This document shows, one piece after another, positions 54,848 to 62,369 of a DNA stretch of 64,000 bases (position 1 is the stretch's first letter; every line of letters begins with the position of its first letter). The stretch covers positions 434,001-498,000 of the forward strand of contig NZ_JBHSBU010000001.1 of assembly GCF_042650885.1 (NCBI RefSeq). The letters are read 5' to 3'. The DNA is from Chitinimonas_A lacunae (GTDB taxonomy: Bacteria > Pseudomonadota > Gammaproteobacteria > Burkholderiales > Chitinimonadaceae). Position numbers and translations under genes: made by a program. Below the pieces are notes generated by a model. It was not told the DNA's origin. It was given only the letters and a program-made list of their open reading frames with translations, and searched no databases.

Positions 54848-55036
54848 CAGAAGGAGGATGGGTGAGTGCTCGGTGCGTGCTGACGCGCCGCAGCGAGGCA
54901 ATCGCGGATGAGGGCGTCCCGATCGGTCTTGGCGAGTTGGTGCGTCTGGATACCCAATTGCGGCCGAGCTGAGGTAAAGGGTTTTCGGCAAACAGGGCAA
55001 TCAGGCAGACCGGCGTGAGCCGGCCTGAGATCGCGG

Positions 55037-55804
55037 TCAGGGCCGCATCGGCATGCCGTCGCGGAAGATCAGCAATTCACCAGGGGCCATGGGGGTCCAG
55101 ACCTCATTGTCGGTCAGCGGCTGGGTGGCGATGACCGATACCAGATCGCGCTGGGTGGTGTACTCGCTGAAGTCGACCGTGATGTCGTTATCGACCAGAT
55201 GGGCACAGCCAAACGGCGCTTGGCGCACGATGTAGTGAAGCCGGGTCGAGCAATGGGCGGCCAGCCACTGGCCGTTCGACAGCATGAAATTGACCACGCC
55301 ACGCTGGGCCAGATCGGCCGCCAGCTCGCGCAGCACGGCGAACAGCTCGGCCTCGGCCGGGAAATCGACAAAGCGCTCGGCAAGACGCTCCAGCAGCCAG
55401 CAGAACATATGTTCGCTATCGGTGTTGCCGACCGGGCGGAAACGATGGCCGTCGAGCCGGGGCGGGTCCTTGACGTCGCCGTTATGGGCGAACACCCAGT
55501 AGCGGCCCCATAGTTCGCGGCGGAACGGATGGGTATTGGCCAGCGACACCTCGCCCACGGTCGCCTTGCGGATATGGGCGATCACATTGGTCGATTTGAT
55601 CGGGTAATTGCGCACCAGCTCGGCAATCGGGGAGATGGCAGAAGGCTGGTAATCGAGGAACAGCCGACAACCGCGATCCTCGAAGAAGCCGATGCCCCAG
55701 CCGTCGCGGTGGTGATCGGTGTCGCCGCCACGGCGGCGGAAACCTTCGAAAGAAAAACAGATATCGGTCGGTACATTGCAGTTCATGCCCAAGAGCTGGC
55801 ACAT
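55037..55804 (-). CDS. Class II glutamine amidotransferase (YafJ-like)
   Basis: A 255-residue Ntn-type amidotransferase. It begins MCQLLGMNCNVP with Cys2 as the nucleophile; HHRDGWGIGFFED and IKSTNVIAHIRKATVG are typical; FAHNGDVKD carries the oxyanion Asn/Gly and NTDSEHMFCWLL the glutamine-binding Asp. Relatives act in ergothioneine synthesis (EgtC) or are of unknown role (YafJ). No ergothioneine genes are near, so YafJ-like is the safer call. Confidence 0.85.
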   Translation of the reverse strand: MCQLLGMNCNVPTDICFSFEGFRRRGGDTDHHRDGWGIGFFEDRGCRLFLDYQPSAISPIAELVRNYPIKSTNVIAHIRKATVGEVSLANTHPFRRELWGRYWVFAHNGDVKDPPRLDGHRFRPVGNTDSEHMFCWLLERLAERFVDFPAEAELFAVLRELAADLAQRGVVNFMLSNGQWLAAHCSTRLHYIVRQAPFGCAHLVDNDITVDFSEYTTQRDLVSVIATQPLTDNEVWTPMAPGELLIFRDGMPMRP

Positions 55805-55979
55805 GGGTTTTTCTCGCCAATCGAAGCTGTGTTTATGATGCTAGCATCTGTGATCGGGGGTGCCTACTCGATTGCTAAAATCCTTGGCTACCCCAATAAA
55901 ATCAAGCGTATAGTGTTGTGTTACCAGTCGGCCCCGCCTCTGCTGGAAGAGGCGTCCGGTGGTGCCGCAGGAGGTCATC

Positions 55980-57287
55980 ATGATCATCGATAATCTGCGC
56001 AGCGCCAGCAGTCACCTCGCTATCGGCCGCATGGGTCTCGATGCTTTATTGCGCTGGCGTCCTGGCGAGACCTCCACCACTTCCGACATTCTTCGCCTTC
56101 CCAGTTCCACCAATGTCCTGCTGAGCGACGACGGTCGCCGCCAGTCGATCCTGGCCGAGCTTGGGCGTAATGTGGCTGGGCTGGTCGATGCCGACGCGGT
56201 GGCACCGTTTGCCGGCCGGCCGGCCGATACCGGTGTGCTCGCTTCCGCCAGCAATAGCGGCGGGGTGGCGCGCACGGTCGATGTCGATGTGCGCCAGATC
56301 GCCACGGCCCAGACCCTGCAAAGCGCCCGTTTTGCCGACGAAGACCGCACGATCATCGGCACGGGCAGCCTGACTTTCCGTTTCGGCAGCATCAACCCGG
56401 GCGTCAACAGCTTTCTGCCCGACCAACGGGCCCCGGCCACGGTGGTGATCCGGATCGATGACGGTACCCTGGGCGGCATCGCCAATGCCATCAACCGGGC
56501 CGGCACCGGGGTGCTGGCTTCCACCGTCGATGATGCCGGCGGCTCGCGCCTGCAAATCCGGGGCCGCGACACCGGCCGCGATCAGGCTTTCCAGATCGAT
56601 GTGGCCGACGACGACGGCAATAGCATCGACGATGTCCGGGGCCTGTCACGGCTGGCTTTCCAGCCAGTCGAACCGGTCGGCTATGGCCGCAATCTGTTGC
56701 AGATCCAGGCGGCTGCCGACACCGAACTGCATATCGGCGAGCGCAGCCTCAGCAGCGCCAGCAGCCGGGTACGCGATAACCAGGGACTGGCCGACTTCGA
56801 GGTGGCCGCGCCGGGCCAATCTAGCGTCGATTTCGGCCGTGAGGCCGACACGGCCGTCAAATCGGCCCGCACCCTGGTAGACAGCTTCAACCGTGCCCGC
56901 CAACAACTGGCGCCGCTCGATCAGTCGGGCGAGGGCGGCGTGCTCGATCAACTCGATCTGGCCGCCGCGTCGGCCAGCGATCGCAGCGCCGCCCGCTATC
57001 TCACCGGCAGCGGCGTCGAACGTCTGGCCGACGGCCGGCTCAGCCTCGATGAGGGCGCCTTGCGCAAAGCCTTTGTCGAGAGCGCCGACAGCGTGTCCGA
57101 GGTGCTTGGCAATTTCGGCCAGCGGCTGGCGGCACTGTCGGAGGGCAATAACGCCAACGCGACTTCGCTGAGCTGGCAGCAGCAGTTGCAGTCGCTGTTT
57201 GGCACGCAGCCGACCTTGCTGGCCTATTCGCCCACCACCCGCAGCGTCTACGGCTTGGCGCAGTACCTCACAGTAGCGCGGCTCTGA
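55980..57287 (+). CDS. Orphan FliD-like (flagellar cap) protein
   Basis: A 435-residue protein without a signal peptide. The middle part resembles FliD: VDVDVRQIATAQTLQSARFADED, then IGTGSLTFRFGSINPG and GTLGGIANAINRAGTGVLASTVDDAGGSRLQIRG, a typical cap domain. The usual C-terminal coiled coil is missing; the protein ends with SPTTRSVYGLAQYLTVARL. GCAGGAGG precedes the ATG at 55980. No flagellar genes are nearby. It may be a secreted or cryptic cap homologue; alternatives are other hook-associated-like proteins. Confidence 0.6.
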   Translation: MIIDNLRSASSHLAIGRMGLDALLRWRPGETSTTSDILRLPSSTNVLLSDDGRRQSILAELGRNVAGLVDADAVAPFAGRPADTGVLASASNSGGVARTVDVDVRQIATAQTLQSARFADEDRTIIGTGSLTFRFGSINPGVNSFLPDQRAPATVVIRIDDGTLGGIANAINRAGTGVLASTVDDAGGSRLQIRGRDTGRDQAFQIDVADDDGNSIDDVRGLSRLAFQPVEPVGYGRNLLQIQAAADTELHIGERSLSSASSRVRDNQGLADFEVAAPGQSSVDFGREADTAVKSARTLVDSFNRARQQLAPLDQSGEGGVLDQLDLAAASASDRSAARYLTGSGVERLADGRLSLDEGALRKAFVESADSVSEVLGNFGQRLAALSEGNNANATSLSWQQQLQSLFGTQPTLLAYSPTTRSVYGLAQYLTVARL

Positions 57288-57833
57288 GCGGGCCGACCAA
57301 TAGCCAACCGAGACATCGATAGCACTATTCATCCTAAGATGACCGCTAGGGTGGCACGGTAACGGCACAATATTTTCTTGGCAAGATGGCACGTCAGTCT
57401 TGCCGTGATGCAGCAAAAAACCTCGTAGTCGGGTCTGGTTGAATTACCTGGTCGTACCTTACTGCCTGAGCAGAACAAGCCGGCGCTTCCCACTGCGGTT
57501 GCGCGGCAAACCCACTGTCCGAAATCCCCTGACCAACCTCAGCCGCGCTACCGTCCAGGCGACAGCGTGAGTTGGCTAAGCGAATGACAAAAAAGCAGAT
57601 TTTCCGATGATGCTTGTGCTGCTGTGCCATCTCTCCTCAAGGCTGATTGCCAAAAACCTTTTTCCAGCCCGGCCGGCCGTCCGGCATCGCAATTGACGCT
57701 CTGGAGTCCCCATGGCGACATGGATTGTCGCAGTGGCAAATCCAAGTAGTTCATGCCTGATGGCTACGGTTTTTCTATTGCGGCGCACAAAATAATTGCC
57801 CGAACGCGGGCGCGACAACAATTGGAGTGGACG
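57288..57833. other. Long upstream region of the pullulanase gene, no gene
   Basis: No frame is supported in 546 bases. GGCAAGA/TCTTGCC (about 57379-57402) is an inverted repeat after the FliD-like stop, and GCGACA-TGGAT-TGTCGC (57715-57731) is a perfect six-bp palindrome about 100 bases before pulA that could be an operator. Confidence 0.5.
57715..57731. promoter_or_regulatory. Candidate operator upstream of pulA
   Basis: GCGACA and TGTCGC arms around a five-base centre, 103 bases before the ATG. A repressor site for maltodextrin control is possible; no regulator is encoded nearby, so it is only a candidate. Confidence 0.3.
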
Positions 57834-60800
57834 ATGAAACTCGACCTTGCACGGCCGGGCACGCGCTGGCGTGCCGTGGGCGCAGTGCTGTGCCTGACGC
57901 TGGCGCTGGCCGCTTGTTCCGAAGAAGACCTGACCGAGCAGGGGCCGCCGCTCAGTGCCCTGCCCGATACCGTGGTGCGCATCCATTACGGCCGCGCCGA
58001 CGCCGATTATCGAGGCTGGGGCCTGCATCTGTGGGACGAGGGCCAGGCGCTCAATCTGCCGCGGGTGGTGGAATGGGGTTCACCTTGGGAAGCCAGCGGG
58101 CGCGACGATTTCGGCGCGGTCTACGATGTGCCGGTCAAACCGGGTGCGATCAGCTTCAATCTGATCCTGCATCAGGGCGACAACAAGAATTGCCCCAACG
58201 ACCAGAAGGTCGATCTGGCCCAATCAGGCCGCGAACTGTGGCTGTTGCAGGGCGACTGTACTTTCTATACCAAGCAGCCGCAGATCAAGGTCGGCAATCC
58301 GGCCCAGGCCAAAGCCTATTGGCTCACGCCCGATACGCTGGCCTGGCCCGGTGCGGCCGCGGGCGACCGTTACCGGCTCTACCATGCGGCAACGGGCGGG
58401 ATCAGCACTGGTGTAGGCGGCGTCAGCGGTGGCGAGCCGGTCGAACTCGGTGTCGAGACGGCCGGGCTGGCGGCCAGCGTGCGCGAGCGTTTTCCGCATC
58501 TGGCCGGGGCGACGGCCCTGCGCCTGCCTGCCAAGACCGATGCCCGCTCGCTGCTGCGCCGGCAACTGGTGCTGGCCCGCTTTGACGGCAATGGCCGGCT
58601 GCTCGATGCCACGGCGCTCCAGACTGCGGGCGTGCTCGATGCGCTCTATGCCGAGGCGGCGGCGGAAGTGCCGCTCGGGGTGACCTTGGAAAAGGGCCAT
58701 CCGACCTTCCGGCTATGGGCGCCGACGGCGCAGCAGGTGAGCTTGCTGCTGTCGGACCGGCCCGATGGCCCCGAAACGGCCCGGGCGCTTGAGTACGACC
58801 CCGACAGCGGCATCTGGTCGGTACGCGGCGAGCCTGCCTGGATGGGGCGCAAGCACTATCGCTATCAGGTCGAGGTGTTTGTACGCAGCAGCGGCCGGGT
58901 CGAGACCAATCGGGTGACTGATCCGTACTCGGTGGCCCTGTCGGCCGATAGCACCCGCAGTCTGCTGGTCGATCTGGACAGCGCGGCGACCAAACCGGCG
59001 GGTTGGGACAGCCACCCGATACCGACCTTGGCGGCGCCTGAGGATATTTCGCTGTACGAGATGCATCTGCGCGACTTCTCGATCAACGACCCGACGGTGC
59101 CGGCGGCCGATCGCGGCAAATACGCGGCTTTCGACCATCTAGGCTCGCATGGCATGCGTCATCTGCAAGCCTTGCAGCAAGCGGGGTTGACCCATCTGCA
59201 TCTATTGCCGCTGAACGATATCTCGACCATTCCCGAGCGCGCGGCGCAGCGTCAAGAGCCGGTGATCGACCCCAATGCCGCCGGCGATGCCGAGCAACAG
59301 CAGGCGGCGGTGACGGCCGTACAGGAGCGCGACGGCTTTAACTGGGGTTATGACCCGCTGCACTACAACGTGCCCGAAGGCAGCTATGCCAGCGACCCGG
59401 ACGGTATTGCCCGGATCGTGGAATTCCGTCGCATGGTGCAGAACCTGCACCGTATCGGCCTGCGCGTAGCGCTCGATGTGGTCTACAACCACACCCCGGC
59501 CTCGGGCCAGGATGCGAAATCGGTGCTCGACCGTATCGTGCCGGGTTATTACCAGCGGCTCGACGAACAGGGCAATGTGGCCAACTCGACCTGCTGCGCC
59601 AATACCGCGACCGAAAACGCCATGATGGCCAAGTTGATGATCGACTCGGCCAAGCTGTGGGCGCGTCATTATCAGATCGATGCTTTCCGCTTCGATCTGA
59701 TGGGCCACCAGCCGCTGGCGGCCATGCGCCGGCTCAAGCAGGAAGTCGATGCCATCGCCGGGCGCGATATCTATCTGTACGGCGAAGGCTGGAATTTCGG
59801 CGAAGTGCAGAACGATGCGCGTTTTCGTCAGGCGACCCAGCTCAATCTGGCGGGCAGCGGAATCGGCAGCTTCTCGGATCGCCTGCGCGATGCAGTACGC
59901 GGCGGCGGGCCGTTTGATGGTGGCGAAGATCTGTTGCGGCGGCAGGGCTTCGGCAACGGTCTGTGCTACGACAACCGCGACGGCAGTGCTTGCGCCGACT
60001 GGCAGCGCGAGGCCTTGCTGCGTGCGCAGGACATGATACGGCTGGGCCTGGCGGGCAATCTGCGCGACTACCTGCTGACCGACTATCGCGGCGAGCAACG
60101 CCGTGGCGAGCAGTTCGACTACAACGGTCAGCCGGCCGGCTATACCGCCGACCCGCAGGAGCTGATCAGCTATGTCGGCAAGCACGATAACCAGACACTG
60201 TTCGATATTGGCCAATACCGTCTGCCATCGGCGACCTCGGCCATGGCGCGGGCCCGGGCGCAGATCGTGTCGCTGAGCCTGGTGGCCTTGGGGCAGGGGG
60301 TGCCGTTCTTCCATGCCGGCGACGATCTGCTGCGCTCCAAGTCGCTGGACCGTGATTCCTATAATTCGGGCGACTGGTTCAACCGGATCGACTGGGGCTA
60401 CCAGCACAATAACTGGGCAGTCGGCCTGCCGCCGCGTGAGAAGAACGGCGACAATTGGGCGGTGATGAAGCCATTGCTGGCCGATCCGGCGCTACAGGTG
60501 GGGCCGGGCGCGATCGCCTTTACCCGCGATGCCTTCCGCGATCTGCTGCGGCTGCGCCAGAGCACGCCGCTGTTCCGGCTGCGTAGCGCCGAGGCGATCA
60601 AGTCGCGGCTGTCCTTTCCCGCCGCCGGGCCGGGGCAGGCGCCCGGGTTGATCGCGATGCGGCTCGATGGCAGTGGCTGGACCGAGGCCGTTTATCGTGG
60701 CGTGCTGGTGCTGTTCAATGCGGACAAGGTGGCGCGGACGCTCGATCTGCCCGCCGAAGCTGCGGCGCACTGGCGCTTGCATCCGGTCCAGGCCAGCGGT

Positions 60801-60887
60801 AGCGATCCGGTGGTGAGGGAGGCGGGCTTCGCTGCCGGTCGCTTCACGATTCCGGCGCGGACCACGGCCGTATTCGTGTTGCCGTAA
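57834..60887 (+). CDS. pulA: Pullulanase-type alpha-dextrin glucosidase lipoprotein
   Basis: A 1017-residue GH13 enzyme. It has a lipoprotein signal (LCLTLALAAC, lipobox Cys about 27), an N-terminal starch-binding PUD/CBM41-like domain (VVRIHYGRADADYRGWGLHLWDE), a central pullulanase N2 region, a CBM48-like module (HPTFRLWAPTAQQVSLLL), and a catalytic barrel with VVYNHTPAS, DAFRFDLMGH (nucleophile Asp), YLYGEGWNFGE (acid Glu) and SYVGKHDNQTL (transition-state Asp). It debranches alpha-1,6 links in pullulan and starch. GGAG precedes the ATG at 57834. A strong hairpin ends the gene. Confidence 0.93.
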   Translation: MKLDLARPGTRWRAVGAVLCLTLALAACSEEDLTEQGPPLSALPDTVVRIHYGRADADYRGWGLHLWDEGQALNLPRVVEWGSPWEASGRDDFGAVYDVPVKPGAISFNLILHQGDNKNCPNDQKVDLAQSGRELWLLQGDCTFYTKQPQIKVGNPAQAKAYWLTPDTLAWPGAAAGDRYRLYHAATGGISTGVGGVSGGEPVELGVETAGLAASVRERFPHLAGATALRLPAKTDARSLLRRQLVLARFDGNGRLLDATALQTAGVLDALYAEAAAEVPLGVTLEKGHPTFRLWAPTAQQVSLLLSDRPDGPETARALEYDPDSGIWSVRGEPAWMGRKHYRYQVEVFVRSSGRVETNRVTDPYSVALSADSTRSLLVDLDSAATKPAGWDSHPIPTLAAPEDISLYEMHLRDFSINDPTVPAADRGKYAAFDHLGSHGMRHLQALQQAGLTHLHLLPLNDISTIPERAAQRQEPVIDPNAAGDAEQQQAAVTAVQERDGFNWGYDPLHYNVPEGSYASDPDGIARIVEFRRMVQNLHRIGLRVALDVVYNHTPASGQDAKSVLDRIVPGYYQRLDEQGNVANSTCCANTATENAMMAKLMIDSAKLWARHYQIDAFRFDLMGHQPLAAMRRLKQEVDAIAGRDIYLYGEGWNFGEVQNDARFRQATQLNLAGSGIGSFSDRLRDAVRGGGPFDGGEDLLRRQGFGNGLCYDNRDGSACADWQREALLRAQDMIRLGLAGNLRDYLLTDYRGEQRRGEQFDYNGQPAGYTADPQELISYVGKHDNQTLFDIGQYRLPSATSAMARARAQIVSLSLVALGQGVPFFHAGDDLLRSKSLDRDSYNSGDWFNRIDWGYQHNNWAVGLPPREKNGDNWAVMKPLLADPALQVGPGAIAFTRDAFRDLLRLRQSTPLFRLRSAEAIKSRLSFPAAGPGQAPGLIAMRLDGSGWTEAVYRGVLVLFNADKVARTLDLPAEAAAHWRLHPVQASGSDPVVREAGFAAGRFTIPARTTAVFVLP

Positions 60888-60894
60888 GCCAGAT

Positions 60895-60924
60895 GGCCGG
60901 TCTGCCCGGCAGGGCGGACCGGCC
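60895..60924 (+). terminator. Strong hairpin after pulA
   Basis: GGCCGGTCTGCCC and GGGCGGACCGGCC pair over 13 bp with one mismatch, seven bases after the stop. No T-run. Confidence 0.55.
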
Positions 60925-61021
60925 GCTTACGCCGCTTGTATCTTCCACAGCATGGACTGTCCTGCTTGCTTATAGTGAGCGCGTATGGCTGGAGGTCGCT
61001 TGACTGATAAAGGGGTGGAAT

Positions 61022-61438
61022 ATGTATCCGGGTCGGGAAGAAATAGGCGGGGTAATGTTTGGAGTGATGGTAGCCATGCTGCTGGGGTTGTTGGTGGCGA
61101 TGATCTTTCATGCCTTGACACTCCATCGCACCATGGATGCAGTCAGCGAGATCAACCGGCCCTGTCCCGGGGCGCTGGTCTGGTTGACCTTCTTTCCGCT
61201 TCTCGGGGCGCTGTGGTACCTGGCTTACATCATTCTGCTGTCGACGGCGATCCAGAAGGACATGGCCCTGCGCGGTGTGCAGGATAATGGCCAACTGCCG
61301 CTGGCTATCGCTCTGGTGGTCTGCTGGGTGCTGAGCCTGGTGCCATTCATCAATGCGGTGTCCTGGATGGCGCTGTTGGTGATCTGGATCATCTACTGGG
61401 TCAAGATGGCCGAATACCGCCGTCGTCTGGCCGGCTAA
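61022..61438 (+). CDS. Four-helix membrane protein, paralogue A
   Basis: A 138-residue protein with about four membrane helices (11-32, 52-74, 90-108, 112-128). The core RPCPGALVWLTFFPLLGALWYLAYIILLSTAIQKDM is closely matched by the downstream gene. It has no motif I recognise. The ATG at 61022 has only weak GGGG upstream. It is the first of a tandem duplicate pair. Confidence 0.7.
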   Translation: MYPGREEIGGVMFGVMVAMLLGLLVAMIFHALTLHRTMDAVSEINRPCPGALVWLTFFPLLGALWYLAYIILLSTAIQKDMALRGVQDNGQLPLAIALVVCWVLSLVPFINAVSWMALLVIWIIYWVKMAEYRRRLAG

Positions 61439-61608
61439 ACCGCTCCGGCGCGCCTCACCACGGGGCGCTCTCCCTCTCATGAAGCAGTTTTTTCTGTAAC
61501 GGAATACTGCCGTCTCACCTCACTGTTTTGTTGTTTATATTTAATACAATTCTCGATTTGCTTCGATCATCTGATTGATTTTTATCGATTTCTATAAGGT
61601 GTGCCGCA

Positions 61609-62148
61609 GTGTTGCCCGATGTCGATTCTCGCGCGCTGGTCGCTTTCGTCTTGCAGAACCTCGAAGTTCTCCTCAATGTCCTGATCGTTTTGCTGCTGCT
61701 GGGCAAAGCCCTCGCCCTGATCTGTCATGCGCTGGTGCTACAGCGGGCGATGGATGTATTGAGCCCGGATAACCGGCCCTTTCCCGGCCTGACCATCTGG
61801 ATCAGCTTTATCCCACTGCTCGGCTGCCTCTGGTACGTGGTCTATATCCTCAAACTGTCTGCCGCCATCGAACGTGAGCTGGCAAGGCGCTGTCGGATTG
61901 CCGACACCGGCCAAACGCCGACTGCCCTGGTACTGATTGCCTGTCTGGTGCTATGCCTGATCCCCGATCTGAGGCTGATCGTGGTGCCGCTGGCAGTGGT
62001 GATGTGGCTGGTCTATTCGATCAAGATGCTGCAATACCGGCGCATGCTGGAAGCAGCAGGCTGGGTGGGTGGCCGCAGTCACGGGGGCGAGACCGCGGCT
62101 TGTCGGATGGGGGCGCGGACTGTGCCGAATTTTATATTAAGACGTTAA
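61609..62148 (+). CDS. Four-helix membrane protein, paralogue B
   Basis: A 179-residue protein with the same four-helix layout. Its core RPFPGLTIWISFIPLLGCLWYVVYILKLSAAIERELARR mirrors paralogue A, and both end the domain with WIIYWVKMAEYRRRL- or WLVYSIKMLQYRRML-like sequence. It has a further basic C-terminal tail of about 25 residues ending VPNFILRR. The start is a GTG with AAGG six bases before. The two genes arose by tandem duplication and drifted; the function is unknown. Confidence 0.7.
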   Translation: MLPDVDSRALVAFVLQNLEVLLNVLIVLLLLGKALALICHALVLQRAMDVLSPDNRPFPGLTIWISFIPLLGCLWYVVYILKLSAAIERELARRCRIADTGQTPTALVLIACLVLCLIPDLRLIVVPLAVVMWLVYSIKMLQYRRMLEAAGWVGGRSHGGETAACRMGARTVPNFILRR

Positions 62149-62161
62149 ATGTTGCTCCAAA

Positions 62162-62190
62162 TCTAGCAGTATATTTGCAGAAAAGTTTCC
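62162..62190 (-). repeat. Recurrent AT-rich TGC-N9-GC element, copy 12
   Basis: On the minus strand: GGAAACTTTTCTGC, nine bases, GCTAGA. It lies 179 bases after the oligopeptidase stop, on that gene's coding strand, and 13 bases after paralogue B on the other. Confidence 0.6.
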
Positions 62191-62369
62191 TGTTGGCATT
62201 TTCTGCCTCCCGGCCAGCCTGGCATCCTCTGTGGTCAACCTTAAGCTACGCACTGGCAATCGGATTTTCCGGTGCGTCGCTCGGACGCTCAGTGAGCGAG
62301 CGGTCTGCCTGATGGACGCAGTGGCTGGCCAGGATAGGTCTGGCCTTGGGCTATGACTCCCGAGCCGAT

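Larger units (their letters stand above)
54675..55036. other. Intergenic region, no gene
   Basis: It holds the recurrent element copy (54706-54734) and the terminator of bioB (54814-54847). A short frame at 54769-54972 overlaps the terminator and is not called. Confidence 0.55.

Noticed and set aside
54769..54972. Short 67-codon frame after bioB
   Set aside because: It runs through the bioB terminator and has no ribosome site or native codon use.
57288..57833. Possible c-di-GMP riboswitch upstream of pulA
   Set aside because: GGCAAACC and GCTACCG occur near each other but the conserved GGGACGCAAAGCC helix is missing and spacing is wrong.
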